DNA of 64,000 bases, from assembly GCA_028753945.1 (NCBI GenBank), contig JAPNXP010000012.1, positions 4,982,501 through 5,046,500 on the forward strand. The letters are read 5' to 3'. The notes under the pieces were generated by a model, which worked only from the letters and a program-made list of their open reading frames with translations, ran no database searches and was not told the DNA's origin. The stretch comes from Hexactinellida sp. DTS-2022 (taxonomy: Eukaryota > Porifera > Hexactinellida). Position numbers and translations under genes: made by a program. Of this stretch, positions 33,701 to 43,700 are shown one piece after another; the first letter of the stretch is position 1; each line of letters opens with the position of its first letter.

Positions 33701-34666
33701 GATGTTCTTCTTGAAGGAGGGACTGATCTGGGTGAGGAGAGCCGCGAGGGTGTGGGAGCGGGTGCCCAGGTCCTGGTGGGGGGCGGGGTCGAAGTGCTCC
33801 TTGTCGCTGGTGTTTAGATAGAACCCCTGGGGGGAGGCCGTCAGGCAGTAGGAGAGCCCCTCTAGGGTGGTCACGTCCAGGTAGAGGAGGTCCCCCTTCA
33901 GGCGCTGGGGGCCCGGGGGCGGGTTCCAGCCCGAGTAGTGAATCGAGTGGAGACAGGAGGGGAGGGGGGCCGTCCGAGGGGGCAGCAGGGGGGCTAGGCC
34001 CACGGTAGACCTTAGGGGGTCTGGACTTATCATGTCCGATTCCACTGCTAGCTCCTCTACGAGGGTTGACTTCTTGCCCTGCTGCTCTCCCGCCAGCGCT
34101 TGGGCGGCCAGGTCCTCGAGGCCAGCTGGCAGCACGTGCGCTAGGTAGGAGAGGGACAGCTTGTCCTGTCTCCCGATCTCCGATCCGCTGTCCAGGAGCT
34201 CCTCCAGTCGCCTCACGTGGATGAGCGCCTCTCGGAGCGAGTAGGGGTCGTCGCTAACTCGAATCGTGTCTCCCCCCTTGAGGGTCTCGATAGAGTTGAA
34301 GTCCTGCACTTCGTCCAGACGCGTGCCGTGGTGGTAGAACCCAATGCAGGTCCGGAAACAGGTCAAAGGGTTCTCCATCAGCACTTGTCTCAACCCCTCC
34401 ACCAAATCCTGTCCGTAAACAGTTACCTCAGTTGGTCCAGGCACGCCCTGTATGACCAGCTTTAGGTGTATGAGTCTAAAGGAGCGCTCCTCTTCGTCCG
34501 CTGCCCCATCCTGATCCTCCTCTGGGACAACACTCTTGTTGTTATTATTATTCTCCTCCGTTTCGACTGAAGCTTCGATATACTTCTCGGTTCCATTCTC
34601 CACCACCTCTTCGCTCTCTCCCGACTCCGGAGAGGGCTGTGGCTGAATCTCCTCAACTGTTGCCAT
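30701..34666 (-). CDS. CLUH: Clustered mitochondria protein homolog
   Basis: One uninterrupted exon encodes about 1321 aa, similar to animal CLUH (about 1300). The ATG at 34666 (MATVEEIQPQ) is the first Met codon; the frame upstream has only TTG. An acidic N-terminus precedes a ubiquitin-like CLU-N domain. Next come the SGWNPPPGPQRLKGDLLYL segment, the CLU domain (RDWNAELSGSRDLPR, FIWNNIFFSYPFDG, VVDYRGHRVVAQSIVPGIL, SVECKGIVG and PPDLNF), a Lys-rich patch, and C-terminal TPR repeats. CLUH is a cytosolic RNA-binding protein that binds mRNAs of nuclear-encoded mitochondrial proteins and prevents mitochondrial clustering. The absence of introns in 4 kb is notable for an animal gene. It sits 400 bp from the OSCP gene on the same strand. 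Confidence 0.97.
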   Translation of the reverse strand: MATVEEIQPQPSPESGESEEVVENGTEKYIEASVETEENNNNNKSVVPEEDQDGAADEEERSFRLIHLKLVIQGVPGPTEVTVYGQDLVEGLRQVLMENPLTCFRTCIGFYHHGTRLDEVQDFNSIETLKGGDTIRVSDDPYSLREALIHVRRLEELLDSGSEIGRQDKLSLSYLAHVLPAGLEDLAAQALAGEQQGKKSTLVEELAVESDMISPDPLRSTVGLAPLLPPRTAPLPSCLHSIHYSGWNPPPGPQRLKGDLLYLDVTTLEGLSYCLTASPQGFYLNTSDKEHFDPAPHQDLGTRSHTLAALLTQISPSFKKNIALHRKELQRRHSFEFIPTPFQVHCWLSHPSRHTYNLVRAHDSLQGRLGHEEHTLGQLRDWNAELSGSRDLPRDTVYHRMVRERAIYKVYTDFIEAATQGAQAVIDGNIPALNPTDDERNFLFIWNNIFFSYPFDGRELYKQVGGDRAAYITAAKDLHGIAAIEELDIEGLHTLATALVDYRGHRVVAQSIVPGILQREHDNILEYGTLDGTKLSRNDKFAGLLRGVGQELNIKVEQVYDHDGIVQEMPSSVECKGIVGTDGRNYLIDLYRTSPPDLNFDQYSDSESEPEGERRDRKVSIGHKMAMHRREIVESFIQYKYTKFIQRFSRLTIEEQNREKGSDGEIETGEGEGEGDKSLPESTLEQILEKDLSDIDKSPVLLLATKEDSFGEDTGSRDRGEELKADIKCEEIISIVNQSNFEGEVECADQLDVGILLPDGKTAIKIKLEDNKLELSAAEETELTTDAEVNGKDTIKKLDQKKVMEILCSSLEGLGSVSESDFDLRFNMDLTSHLCKLAGGSEELQRDRKLCEELSDFITHYTLPRFFIDCLHLQAMPVDSVSLTRMLHSRGINMRYLGRITELVSKREDLSHIRTLCVSDMIIRVVKRLMRREMGDAALSEIAAVIANALNSLFGCVDTPTSEETTGGKKKKNKKKSQKAKQENGAFTTQSLWSLVLSEIETYFGYKLESASFQSASEEVPFTRLSILRSICIKLGIQLLSREYQLEGRGLPFSESDVITLHPVVKHFPPSLHLPQEIHKLASSRFGLGLVKDCIDLCLEALNHYHNIAGPNNVETVGCYKDLANLYLVTKDVLNSLNFQQKGTFILERNLGIDDPRTLTALIGLATSCCNAGLPQLALRILFRARYLLLLLFGERHPQMATIDLNIGYTYHSVGENKRAVKYLENVIRLQDVFYGPQHVQTGMTRHLLSKAYGLAGEYRQAIQQEKLAYNTFRDKYGEESEKTKVISAGLSDLTQKAVLFEKLQQATKKEIGDATGNSVQ

Positions 34667-35069
34667 TGCTAATCGACTGCTCGAATACTGTCGTATCAAA
34701 CTAACTTACTCTAAGAGAGACATATCATGTAAATTCTGCTCATAAGAACTACAATAAACTCCCGTTATATCGGATATAACCAAATACCCGCTTATAACGA
34801 AATTGATATTTTCTCCCTAAGTACTAAATGCATTAATTATTATCCGCTATAAGTGGGTCATAATCCTATCTTTACACTTCTTCCCATTAAGTTAAGTTAG
34901 CCTACATTCAATAAGGCCTTTTGTTTAAACTGTTTGGGATTCAAAATAACGGTTATCCTAACTCCGGTGTTAATTGAACCAATCTATTACCTATCCGCAT
35001 GTATGGTTGATCCTACAATATGTAAATTACACGTAATAATAATATACTAAAGTGTTAGTGTATAATATT
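34667..35069. other. Spacer between CLUH and OSCP
   Basis: AT-rich. Around 34755-34860, motifs such as CTCCCGTTATATCGGATATA and CCGCTATAAGTGGG resemble pogo-type termini in opposite orientation, suggesting a worn MITE, but the ends are not definable. It must include the CLUH promoter. Confidence 0.4.
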
Positions 35070-35653
35070 TCATATGGCCTCCCTTAGGACATTGGATATT
35101 TTTCGGATTTTAGTGGCAGTCGACATGTCGATATACTTGTCTTTCAGCTCCACTATCATTCCTCCCAGCAGGGCGCTGTCGACCCTGAGGTTAAGCTTCA
35201 GAATTTCAGTTGGCTTTAGAAATCCCTTCAGTGCTGTTTCTAACGCTTTGGTATTGTTCGAGTCTAGCTTATGAGCGCTGACAACAGTGCACTCGATCTC
35301 GCCACGAGACGCACTCATTATTTGGGAGAATGCGCTAGCGATATTCTTCACTCGATTCAAACGGTTATTTTCAGCGAGGACACTGAAAAAGTTCATTGTT
35401 ACCTTATCGAATTTCTGCTGTGTCAGGATAGTGTTTAGCTTCTCTAGCTTGCTTTTCCTTTGGAGCGTTGGGTCATCAACAAACTCTTGCAGGTTTTTGT
35501 CTGCTTTGAGGAGACCGGTGAACCTATTCAGATCTCCTTCCACTGCGTTCTCCTTCTTGCTCTTGACGGCTGCCGAGTAGAGAGCGTGCGCGTAGCGACC
35601 TTCCAGCCCGAATATTTGGATGGGAGGTTTCACTGAAGTGCCTTTTTTCACAT
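35070..35653 (-). CDS. ATP5PO: ATP synthase peripheral stalk subunit OSCP, main exon
   Basis: About 193 codons match the mitochondrial oligomycin-sensitivity-conferring protein from its first conserved block to the C-terminus. Visible are KPPIQIFGLEGRYAHALYSAA, FFSVLAENNRLNRVKNI, AFSQIMSASRGEIECTV and the terminal LLGGMIVELKDKYIDMS. OSCP joins the F1 head to the peripheral stalk on the matrix side. No ATG opens this frame: the exon begins at a splice acceptor (TTAACTAG then ATGTG, phase 2). The initiator and mitochondrial presequence must be in an upstream exon within 35654-35994 or further away. A seven-codon candidate (ATG at 35795, donor after 35774) is weak. The gene is head-to-head with DCAF8. 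Confidence 0.93.
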
Positions 35654-35994
35654 CTAGTTAATATAATTATACGTAGAACGGAATTTGGTTGGAGAGTCCG
35701 GGGGATAAACTTTAATTAGTCTATCTTGTAAATTCTCACCAATTTGTTAATTTCAATATATATTTTTAGCACTTTCAAACTTGAGTGCAAACATTATACG
35801 ACTAATTTGCTACAATTGGATCAAATATAGTTCCAAAGTTAATTAACAACCCAACTCTGAATGGAGGTAGGTTGGTAAATAGTTATTTACCAAAGGACCA
35901 GTGAAGTGTTGTTTAGGTTATTATTATTATAACAACATGTTGATAAGTTTCAAGGTCATTATGATAACTCTGTCCTTAGCATAGCAATAATACT
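35654..35994. promoter_or_regulatory. Probable bidirectional promoter between ATP5PO and DCAF8
   Basis: Only about 340 bp separate the divergent genes, so this stretch must serve both promoters and probably the missing first OSCP exon. No TATA box with convincing spacing is visible. A GGTGAGAAT donor-like site on the minus strand (near 35733-35741) could end an OSCP leader exon, but the frame before it is closed. Confidence 0.45.
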
Positions 35995-37512
35995 ATGGCA
36001 TGCGCTAAAGGTAAGAATGCCAATAGCTCTGAGGATGGCAGTGCCACGCAGGCAGACTCGGACTCCAGCTCGGATCTGTTCGAGGACGCGGTGGACAGGG
36101 TGGATACCTGTCTGGGGCACGCCCCCTACCTCAAGTGGAGCCCCCTGCAGGCTGTCAAGCAGCGCTGCTTCGGACATTACGCCCCGCAGCCCGTGTCCAT
36201 CTGCAGAGAGGCCGCCTCTGCCTACTGCATGGTGCGCAGACTGACCCTGCAGTACAAACTGGAGTCGGCACACGAGGGGTGTGTTAACGCGATTAACTTC
36301 TCCCCCTGCGGAACTCTGCTCGCCTCCGGCAGTGACGACCTGAACATAGTCGTGTGGAAGTGGATGGAGCGACGGCCGCTCTACACGTTTGACACCAAAC
36401 ACACCACGAATGTGTTCCAGGCGCGCTTCATGCCCGAGAGCGACAACTCCGTCCTGGTCTCGGCCGCTAGAGACGGACAGGTGCGCGCGCACATCATAAA
36501 CAGCAGCGGCGAGCTGGCCAACTCGCGGCGCGTCGCTAACCACCGGGACTCGGCGCACAAGCTGGCAGTGGACTCCTCGCTCCCACACAACTTCCTCAGC
36601 TGCGGAGAGGACGGACTGGTGCAGGAGATCGACCTCAGGAACCCGGCGCCCGCCAGGCTCGTGCAGGTGAGGAGAGACGACAACGAAAAAGCGCAGAAAA
36701 TACCTCTCTACAGCATCCACATGAACCCAGCCAAGCCACACGAATTCGCAGTCGGAGGCAAGAACAAGTACGCGTACATTTTCGACAAGCGGATGACAAA
36801 TGAAAGCTCAGACCTCGCTTACGTCAAGAAGTTCTGCCCCGACAACCTCCTGGGCGAGAAGGAAGGCTTCAACGCAACTAACATAACCTGTCTCATGTAC
36901 TCGCATAACGGCAGTGAGCTGCTCTGCAGCTACAACGATGACGACATATATCTGTTCGACACCTGTCACTCCTCGGGCAGCAACTTCATCAAGAGGTACG
37001 AGGGTCACAGGAACAACCAAACTGTGAAGGGAGTCAACTTCTACGGGGCTCACAGCGAGTACGTGGTGAGCGGGAGTGACTGTGGACACGTGTTTATATG
37101 GGACAAGGCCTCTGAGAAGATAGTACAGTGTATGAAGGGCGACGAGACCGGGGTGGTTAACTGCTTAGAGCAGCACCCGACTGCCCCGGTGCTGGCCACC
37201 TCGGGGCTGGACCCGGACGTGAAGATATTCGTGCCTTGTGCCCCGCGGAACACGCCTCTCTCCCACCTGCAGAAGCTCGTGAGCTCCAACAAGCAGGGCC
37301 GCGACACGGACAAAGAGGAGGTGCAAATGGACGACGGCCTGGCCAACGAGCTCTACCGGGTGTACTACCGGCGGCTCCGACGCATGCTGCAGAGGAGGGG
37401 CTCCGGGGAAGACGACGACGCGGACGACAACACCAGCGAGAACAGCGACTCAGATGACTCCGATACGGACATGGACCAGCACGCAGTGCCGCTCAGGTGC
37501 GACCCTTCATAA
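35995..37512 (+). CDS. DCAF8: DDB1- and CUL4-associated factor 8 (WD40)
   Basis: This single exon encodes 505 aa. WD40 repeats span about residues 80-420, with diagnostic DCAF8 strings: HEGCVNAINFSPCGTLLASG, SDDLNIVVWKW, ARDGQVRAHII, FLSCGEDGLVQEIDLR (the WDXR-type DDB1 box), YSHNGSELLCSYNDDDIYLF, KGVNFYGAHSEYVVSGSDCG and LATSGLDPDVKIF. The N- and C-termini are acidic and Ser-rich. DCAF8 is a substrate receptor for CRL4 (CUL4-DDB1) ubiquitin ligases. The start ATG is the first in frame. Confidence 0.96.
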   Translation: MACAKGKNANSSEDGSATQADSDSSSDLFEDAVDRVDTCLGHAPYLKWSPLQAVKQRCFGHYAPQPVSICREAASAYCMVRRLTLQYKLESAHEGCVNAINFSPCGTLLASGSDDLNIVVWKWMERRPLYTFDTKHTTNVFQARFMPESDNSVLVSAARDGQVRAHIINSSGELANSRRVANHRDSAHKLAVDSSLPHNFLSCGEDGLVQEIDLRNPAPARLVQVRRDDNEKAQKIPLYSIHMNPAKPHEFAVGGKNKYAYIFDKRMTNESSDLAYVKKFCPDNLLGEKEGFNATNITCLMYSHNGSELLCSYNDDDIYLFDTCHSSGSNFIKRYEGHRNNQTVKGVNFYGAHSEYVVSGSDCGHVFIWDKASEKIVQCMKGDETGVVNCLEQHPTAPVLATSGLDPDVKIFVPCAPRNTPLSHLQKLVSSNKQGRDTDKEEVQMDDGLANELYRVYYRRLRRMLQRRGSGEDDDADDNTSENSDSDDSDTDMDQHAVPLRCDPS

Positions 37513-37746
37513 ACAGACAGCATAAAGTGACCAGGAAAGATTTGATTGTATGAATGAGTGGAAATCTTAAAACTTTCAGAATATCTAATCTTTGATACTG
37601 AAATAATTATTATATTTGTCATGGGTTAAAATAATGTATGTAATTAAAAAATGATTGATTTTATCTGTTAGGAAATCATGGGAAAGTAAACTCGAGTATA
37701 ATCGTAAATTATTCGTTTAGTTGTAAAAGAATACATAACATATACG

Positions 37747-40700
37747 ATGGATAACTGCACTGAAACAGAACAAGTGCCAGCTGTTGGCTACAAGAGAAAA
37801 GATAGGAGAGTCAAGTTCGAGTCTTTCACAGACCGAATCAAACGAATACGGATAGACATTATCCCCAGACAGGACCTAACCACTCAACTGCCTAGCGAGA
37901 AGGAAACATTCTTTCTGGAAGGAATTATAAAATGGAGAGAGCTGAACGAAACAGCTGACTTCTCCTCCTTCCTCTCTCTCCTGAGAGACAAAGTGCAGAC
38001 TCTGCCCTTGCTCCTGCACCACAGAGAGTTCCTGATAGAGGCGCTAATAACCGCGATATCGGGGGCAGAGGAGATCAGCCTAGAACCGATACTTGACCTA
38101 GCCGTGCAGCTGGCTAGAGACCTACAGCAGGACTTCTCGCCCTGCTTTCCCCGCCTGTTCTCGGCTCTGGCGGCCCGTCTGAGCTCCAGGGACCCCGGCA
38201 CCCTGGAACAGCTGTTCTCCTGTCTGGCGCACCTCCTCAAGATCCTCTGGAGACACCTGCTGGCGGAGAGTGACGTCATCTGTCGGTGCTACGCGCCGCT
38301 GCTCGCCTCCGAGAGGGAGTACGTGCAGAGGTTCGCAGCCGAGAGTCTCTCCTTCCTGCTCCGGCGCAGTCTGGCTAACAGTCAGCAGCGGACGCTGCAG
38401 GCCTTGTTCGAGGTGCGCTCTTATACTGACATAGCATAGCGTTATAATGAGTTATCTTGCTAGGTATTGACAGAAGAGTCGGCAGAGGGGGTGGGGACTG
38501 TGCTGTTTGAGATTATGAAGGGACCCCAGGGCCACCTGCACTCCTGTACCCCCGGGCTCCTCTCGGCCCTCCTGGATCAGCTGACCGGCGCGACCGACCC
38601 CTCCCTCCTACTGGCGGCTATCAAGAGGACCACTCTCTGTCTAGTCACGCACAGCAACGTAGAGTCTGCTAAGGAATGCGTAAACATAATGATGGATAGG
38701 TTAAGTGGGAGCGGCAGTATGAGTGACGTCACATTATCCGGGGTTATTTCCCTCTGCAGCCAGTGGGCGGGTCCCGAGAGGTGTCGGCTAACAGCTGACT
38801 CCTTGGGGAGCTCTGTCGACACCTTGGTGAAGGTGTGTCGCGAAATCTGTGAAAGGAGCGTCTCTTGGAATAATGGCATGGAGCTGTTTGTAAGACTGGT
38901 GCGAGCTAACCAGAGAGCTAAGCTTGTCGACGTGTGTGATCTGGTTGCTAGGGTAGGGGATGTGTTGGAATGTGTGAATACGGAGGCTGAGTGGAGCGTG
39001 CAGGGAGCCTGCGGCCTCGTTGAGGGGGTGCTGCCACTCGTGAGCGAGGAGATATTCCGTAGATACGTGTTGGCACCATGGATATGCGTTAGCGAGCGCG
39101 TCATACACGAGTCAGCTGACTCGGAGACGGGACAGACTCTGACTGAGAGAGTCCTGTTCTGCTGGACACAGGTCCTGAGTGGGGTCTCAGAGGAACAGGG
39201 GGACAAGGGGGAGAAGAGAATTAAACTGGACTCCACAGACACGTTCGGACCCGGTCTCCTCTCGGAGCTGGCGAGGAGAGCCGCGGGGGCTCCGTCCGGT
39301 CTGTCCGGGCTCTGTCTCTGTCTGAGAGCCATGGCAGCCCCGCCCGCAGAGGCGCTACAGCTGGTAGCGGACAGGGCCAGACAGCTGTGCGGGGCTACAT
39401 TCCAAGGAGACAGCCCGGTAGCTAGGTCGGAGAGCATGTCTACTCTGAGGGACTGTCTACAGACGCTGGCTAGCAGCCGGGACCTGCAAACAGTGCTGCC
39501 TCCCGACCAGCTGATTTCCCTCCTCTCCCTCTCCCCCTGCTACTCCCTCCTCGAGGCCACAGAGACATACTCCGCACACACCGCGCTATCTAGTGACGTC
39601 ACGAGTCAGCTGGTAGCGCTGCTGGTGCCCAGGCTCTCCTCTCCCTACTCGCACGTGAGACTCAAAGCCGTCTCCATTCTCCTCTCCCTCCCGCCCCCCT
39701 CCCCGGACCGGGGGCTGCTGTCGCTCTGTCTCTCTTGCGAGGAGACGCCGCCGGACCTGCTGCACGCGAAGCGGCGGCTGGGACTGCTGAGGGGGCTCTC
39801 CCACTCGCCAGGGAGCGGGGGGCAGCTGGAGAGAGAGCTGAGTCTCAGACTCCTGCTCAGTCAGTTCTACGTTAACTTCAGTCCCCTGTGGGGGCAGGTG
39901 CGGCCGCTGGTCACCAGCTACGCGGCAGAGGAGACCAAGAGTCTCTTCTGGGAGGTAAGCCCCGCACACGCCATATCTCACTGCTCTACTGCTTGTCCGT
40001 AGGTGCTGTGTTCCGAGCTAGAGAGCCAGCAGGGCGAAGAGACGGCCCCCGCGGACCTCTCAGACACGCCTGCTAGTCTGGAGAAATGGTTCCTATGCAG
40101 AGAGAGCCTGGAGAGGAGGAGGTGTCAAGAAGCGCGAGTGGACACGAGCAACTACCAGCTGCAGCTGTGGCAGACGCTGCTGCAGGTGCCGGGGTTCTGC
40201 GAGGCCCGCTCCCGGGCCCTGGTGCCCGTCCTGACGCGCTACATGGAGAGATGGTATGTGTCCGCGGACAGCGGGAGAGAGGCTCTCCAGGAGATCGGGA
40301 CAGCTGAGGGGCTCGAGAGAGAGGAGAGGGCGGGCGGCAAGCAGAGGCAGATCGCTGTCTCCATGCTGGAACTGTTCTCGCACTTCAAACACCCCGAGAG
40401 CCTCTACCAGGCTGACGCTCTCAGAGCTCTCTACCTGCGGCTTTTGACACATCCCTTGTCTGACCTCCAGACGTCTGCGCTCTCCTGTCTGGTCTCATTC
40501 CAACTCAAACACCTCTCTGGTTACCATGACGACCTCAGAGCAGTAGCCACCGAGCAAAACATATCCTCGGTTCTCGCTGCCTTCAGTTCCGAGGCCAGCG
40601 AGGTGCTCGTCATACAAGAGGAGCACCGGTCCGATATAGTCCCCGTGCTGTGTCGCGTGCTCTACGGAGTCCTGCTGAGACAGGGCAGCAGCGACCGCAG

Positions 40701-43700
40701 CTCTCCCACGCAGACCGCCATACTGCAGTTCCTGACGTCATGCGACCCCAGCGAGCTGTCCCTCTTCCTGGAGCTGGCGCTCTCTCCCTTCAGGCCTATT
40801 ATAGCAGCTGAGACCACGGACGCGCCTGAGGGCAGCGAGACTAGCTTCCTGGTGGTGCCACTGAAGAAGCAGATATCTTTCCTGACGCTCCTCAGACACC
40901 TCTTCTTCCACCTCTCCTCGCAGATGCCGGCCGGCTGTCTCGCGGACATACTCACTCTGCTCGTAAACACGTGCAAGCAGAGCGTGGCTCTCCTCGCCAC
41001 GCAAGAGGCGCTCAAGCGCTGGACCCTCCCGCTCATCAGATCCATACGCTCCCTCGCCATAACCCGGCTTATCGACGTGACAAACATATTCCCGCATGAC
41101 GTCATAACATCGCGAGAAGAGCAGCTGTTCTCCTCTCTGCTCGCGCCCTCGCTCTCGCGCTCCCGCGGCGAGCTCTCGCAGGGCGGGGCGCTGCTGGAGC
41201 TGCTGCTGGCCTGGAGCGCCGTGCCGGAGTGCGCCGACTTCTTCGGCCGGCCGGTGGCCCCCGGACAGCCCTCGCTAGCTAGCTACGTCATCGGGACCCT
41301 CGGCGAGAGGAGCGTGCACAAGCGAGCCTCGGACTCGGTCCTAGAGGTGGCGCTTAATCTGCTGCGGCACTCGGAGACGCTGGTGACTCCGCACATCGCT
41401 CTGCTGCTGAGCTTCATAAGCGCAGAGCTGGCGACCGCGCGGCGGGAAAGGAGACCCGCGGGCGGACACGCGAGGGAACTCGAGATCCTCTCGCTCGCGG
41501 CCGCGTGGGTCCAGGAGGGGGACGCAGACGTTCTCGTGGATAACATCCTACACTTCCTGAGGGCCAGAGGCGCCCGCACCAATCAGCTGACTATAAGCAT
41601 TCTGGGCTCGGTTAGGAGTCTGGTCCCCAGAGTGCTGTGTCCCGAGAAGGTGTCGAACAAGCTGTCCCCTCTCTTCTCACAGCTGATCCTGAGGGAGGAG
41701 CGGAGTCAGCTGATCGCGGTGTTCGCAGAGATAGCGGCCAGAGTGCCCTCCGTGAGCTCAGCTGTTGGCGTCGCCAGGGAGCTGAACGCGTGGAGAGAGG
41801 AGGAGATAGAGGAAGCTGATTACGTCAGAAGGGAGCGGGGGTTCCTGGAGGCGAGACGGGGGCTGGAGGAGGGAAGGTTCGAGGAGGAGTCGCTGCGAAT
41901 TATAGCTTTCAACTGCATACACTTCTTGTTCTCGCTTGAAGAGGTAAACTTGCGGAATCTAGCAGTCGAGTTTCTCCAGAAACTGGTAGAGTGGGAGAGT
42001 CTGGATATCTACAAACCTGTCATTTGTCGGTGCGTCATCCCAGCTGTGAAGAGAGGCATCAAGTCTCAGCACCTGGCAACCAGATCGGAATGCATCGGCT
42101 TGCTATCCTGTGTCACAAAAAGATTCTTCGCGAAAGAGAAGTTCTCAGAGCTCCTGCCACTTGTGAGCTCGGACAGAGAGGTTGATGTGTTCGAGAATTT
42201 GGTTCATATTCAGCTGCACAGACGGACAGCTGCTGTCGCTAAGCTGTCAAAACTCGCGGCTAGCAACACCTTCTCTCCCCTGACTCTGCGGCAGTTCCTC
42301 CTCCCGATAGTGTCCCACTTTCTGCGGTGTTCGCAGCACGACCGCGAGCACAACCTCCTCTCCAACGCGATAGAGTTCGTGGGCCGCGCCTCGGGGCAGC
42401 TCAGGTGGCCGCAGTACGCACTTCTCCTCAAGCAGCACCTGAGAGCCGTCACTGCGGCACACAGCCCGCTGGACGAGAGCGTCACTATTCGCGTTGTGGT
42501 GTCTATCCTGCAGAACTACCGCTTCGACGTGTCTGCGGAAGTTAGCAGCCAGGATAACGGAAACCGCGAGGAAGAGAATGAGGAGGGACCGAGCGAAGAG
42601 GTGCTAGATTCCGCGGTACACACTATCCAGGATGTTATGTCTAGACAGATCCTACCCGAGCTCGAGGCCCTGATGGACTCCACGCCGACTAGTCACACCT
42701 CTGGGGGACACAAGCTGAGCCACCTGACGCCCACGGGCTGCGACATACGAGCGCCGGTAGCGCTTGCGATCGTGCAGCTGCTCCTTAGGCTGCCGCAACA
42801 GCTGATGGACTCGCACCTGCCAGGGATTCTGCTTAAGCTGATCCGCGCACTGCAGACTCGGGACTGGGAGCAGAGACAGCAGGTGCGCGGCGTGCTGAGA
42901 GAGGTGGCGGCCTGTCTCGGGGCGGGACACCTCGGCGCGCTCTTCTCCGAGATGCAGCAGCAGCTGTCCCGGGGGTTCCAGCTACACGTGCTGTCCTACT
43001 CCATTCACACCGTCCTGGAGGGAATGAGGCGGAGACTGAGACCAGGGGACCTGGACACCTGCGTGGGCGTGCTGGGGGAAGTGGTAGCCAATGATCTGTT
43101 CGGGAGACCTTCCGAGGAGAGGGAGGTGAGAGAAATCGCGGTTAAAACGGTAGAGGTCAGACACCCGAAGGCCCTAGATATTCTGGAGCTGCTGAGTACG
43201 TTTGTGAGTCCGGCTGCTGTCCATGGTGTGGTGGATCCGTTCCTGGATAAGCTGTTCAGAGCAGAGAGCAACAGCACTGTAGACTTGGTGCGAGACGCGC
43301 TGAAGAAGGTATCGCAGGGACTCCTCAGGAACAGAGGTATGACGTCACAGAAGTTACTCATATTCGTGTACCAACAGCTGACTCTGAATTTGGAGAGAGA
43401 CTCTACCAACAGCCAAGTCAGAAAGCGGGGTGATACAACAGAATCTAAGTACCTCGAGGAGGTGCGACGGGACTGCTATCTGCTGCGAGCCAGGAGGGGC
43501 AGGGGAGGGGCCCGGCCTCAGGTGAGGACAAACTCGAACAGTCAGCTGATCACCGAGTTCTGTCTCTCCCTCCTCAGCTCTGCCCTCAAAGCCGACAAGA
43601 AGATAAACACGCGTCAGCAGGCCGTCTTAGAGATGCTGGACCCCTTCATCGGGATTCTATCGGCCCTGCTGCCCACGCCGCACCTCCGCATCTCGATGCT

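Noticed and set aside
34755..34860. Further pogo-like MITE
   Set aside because: Motifs resemble the family but neither boundary nor TA flanks can be fixed.
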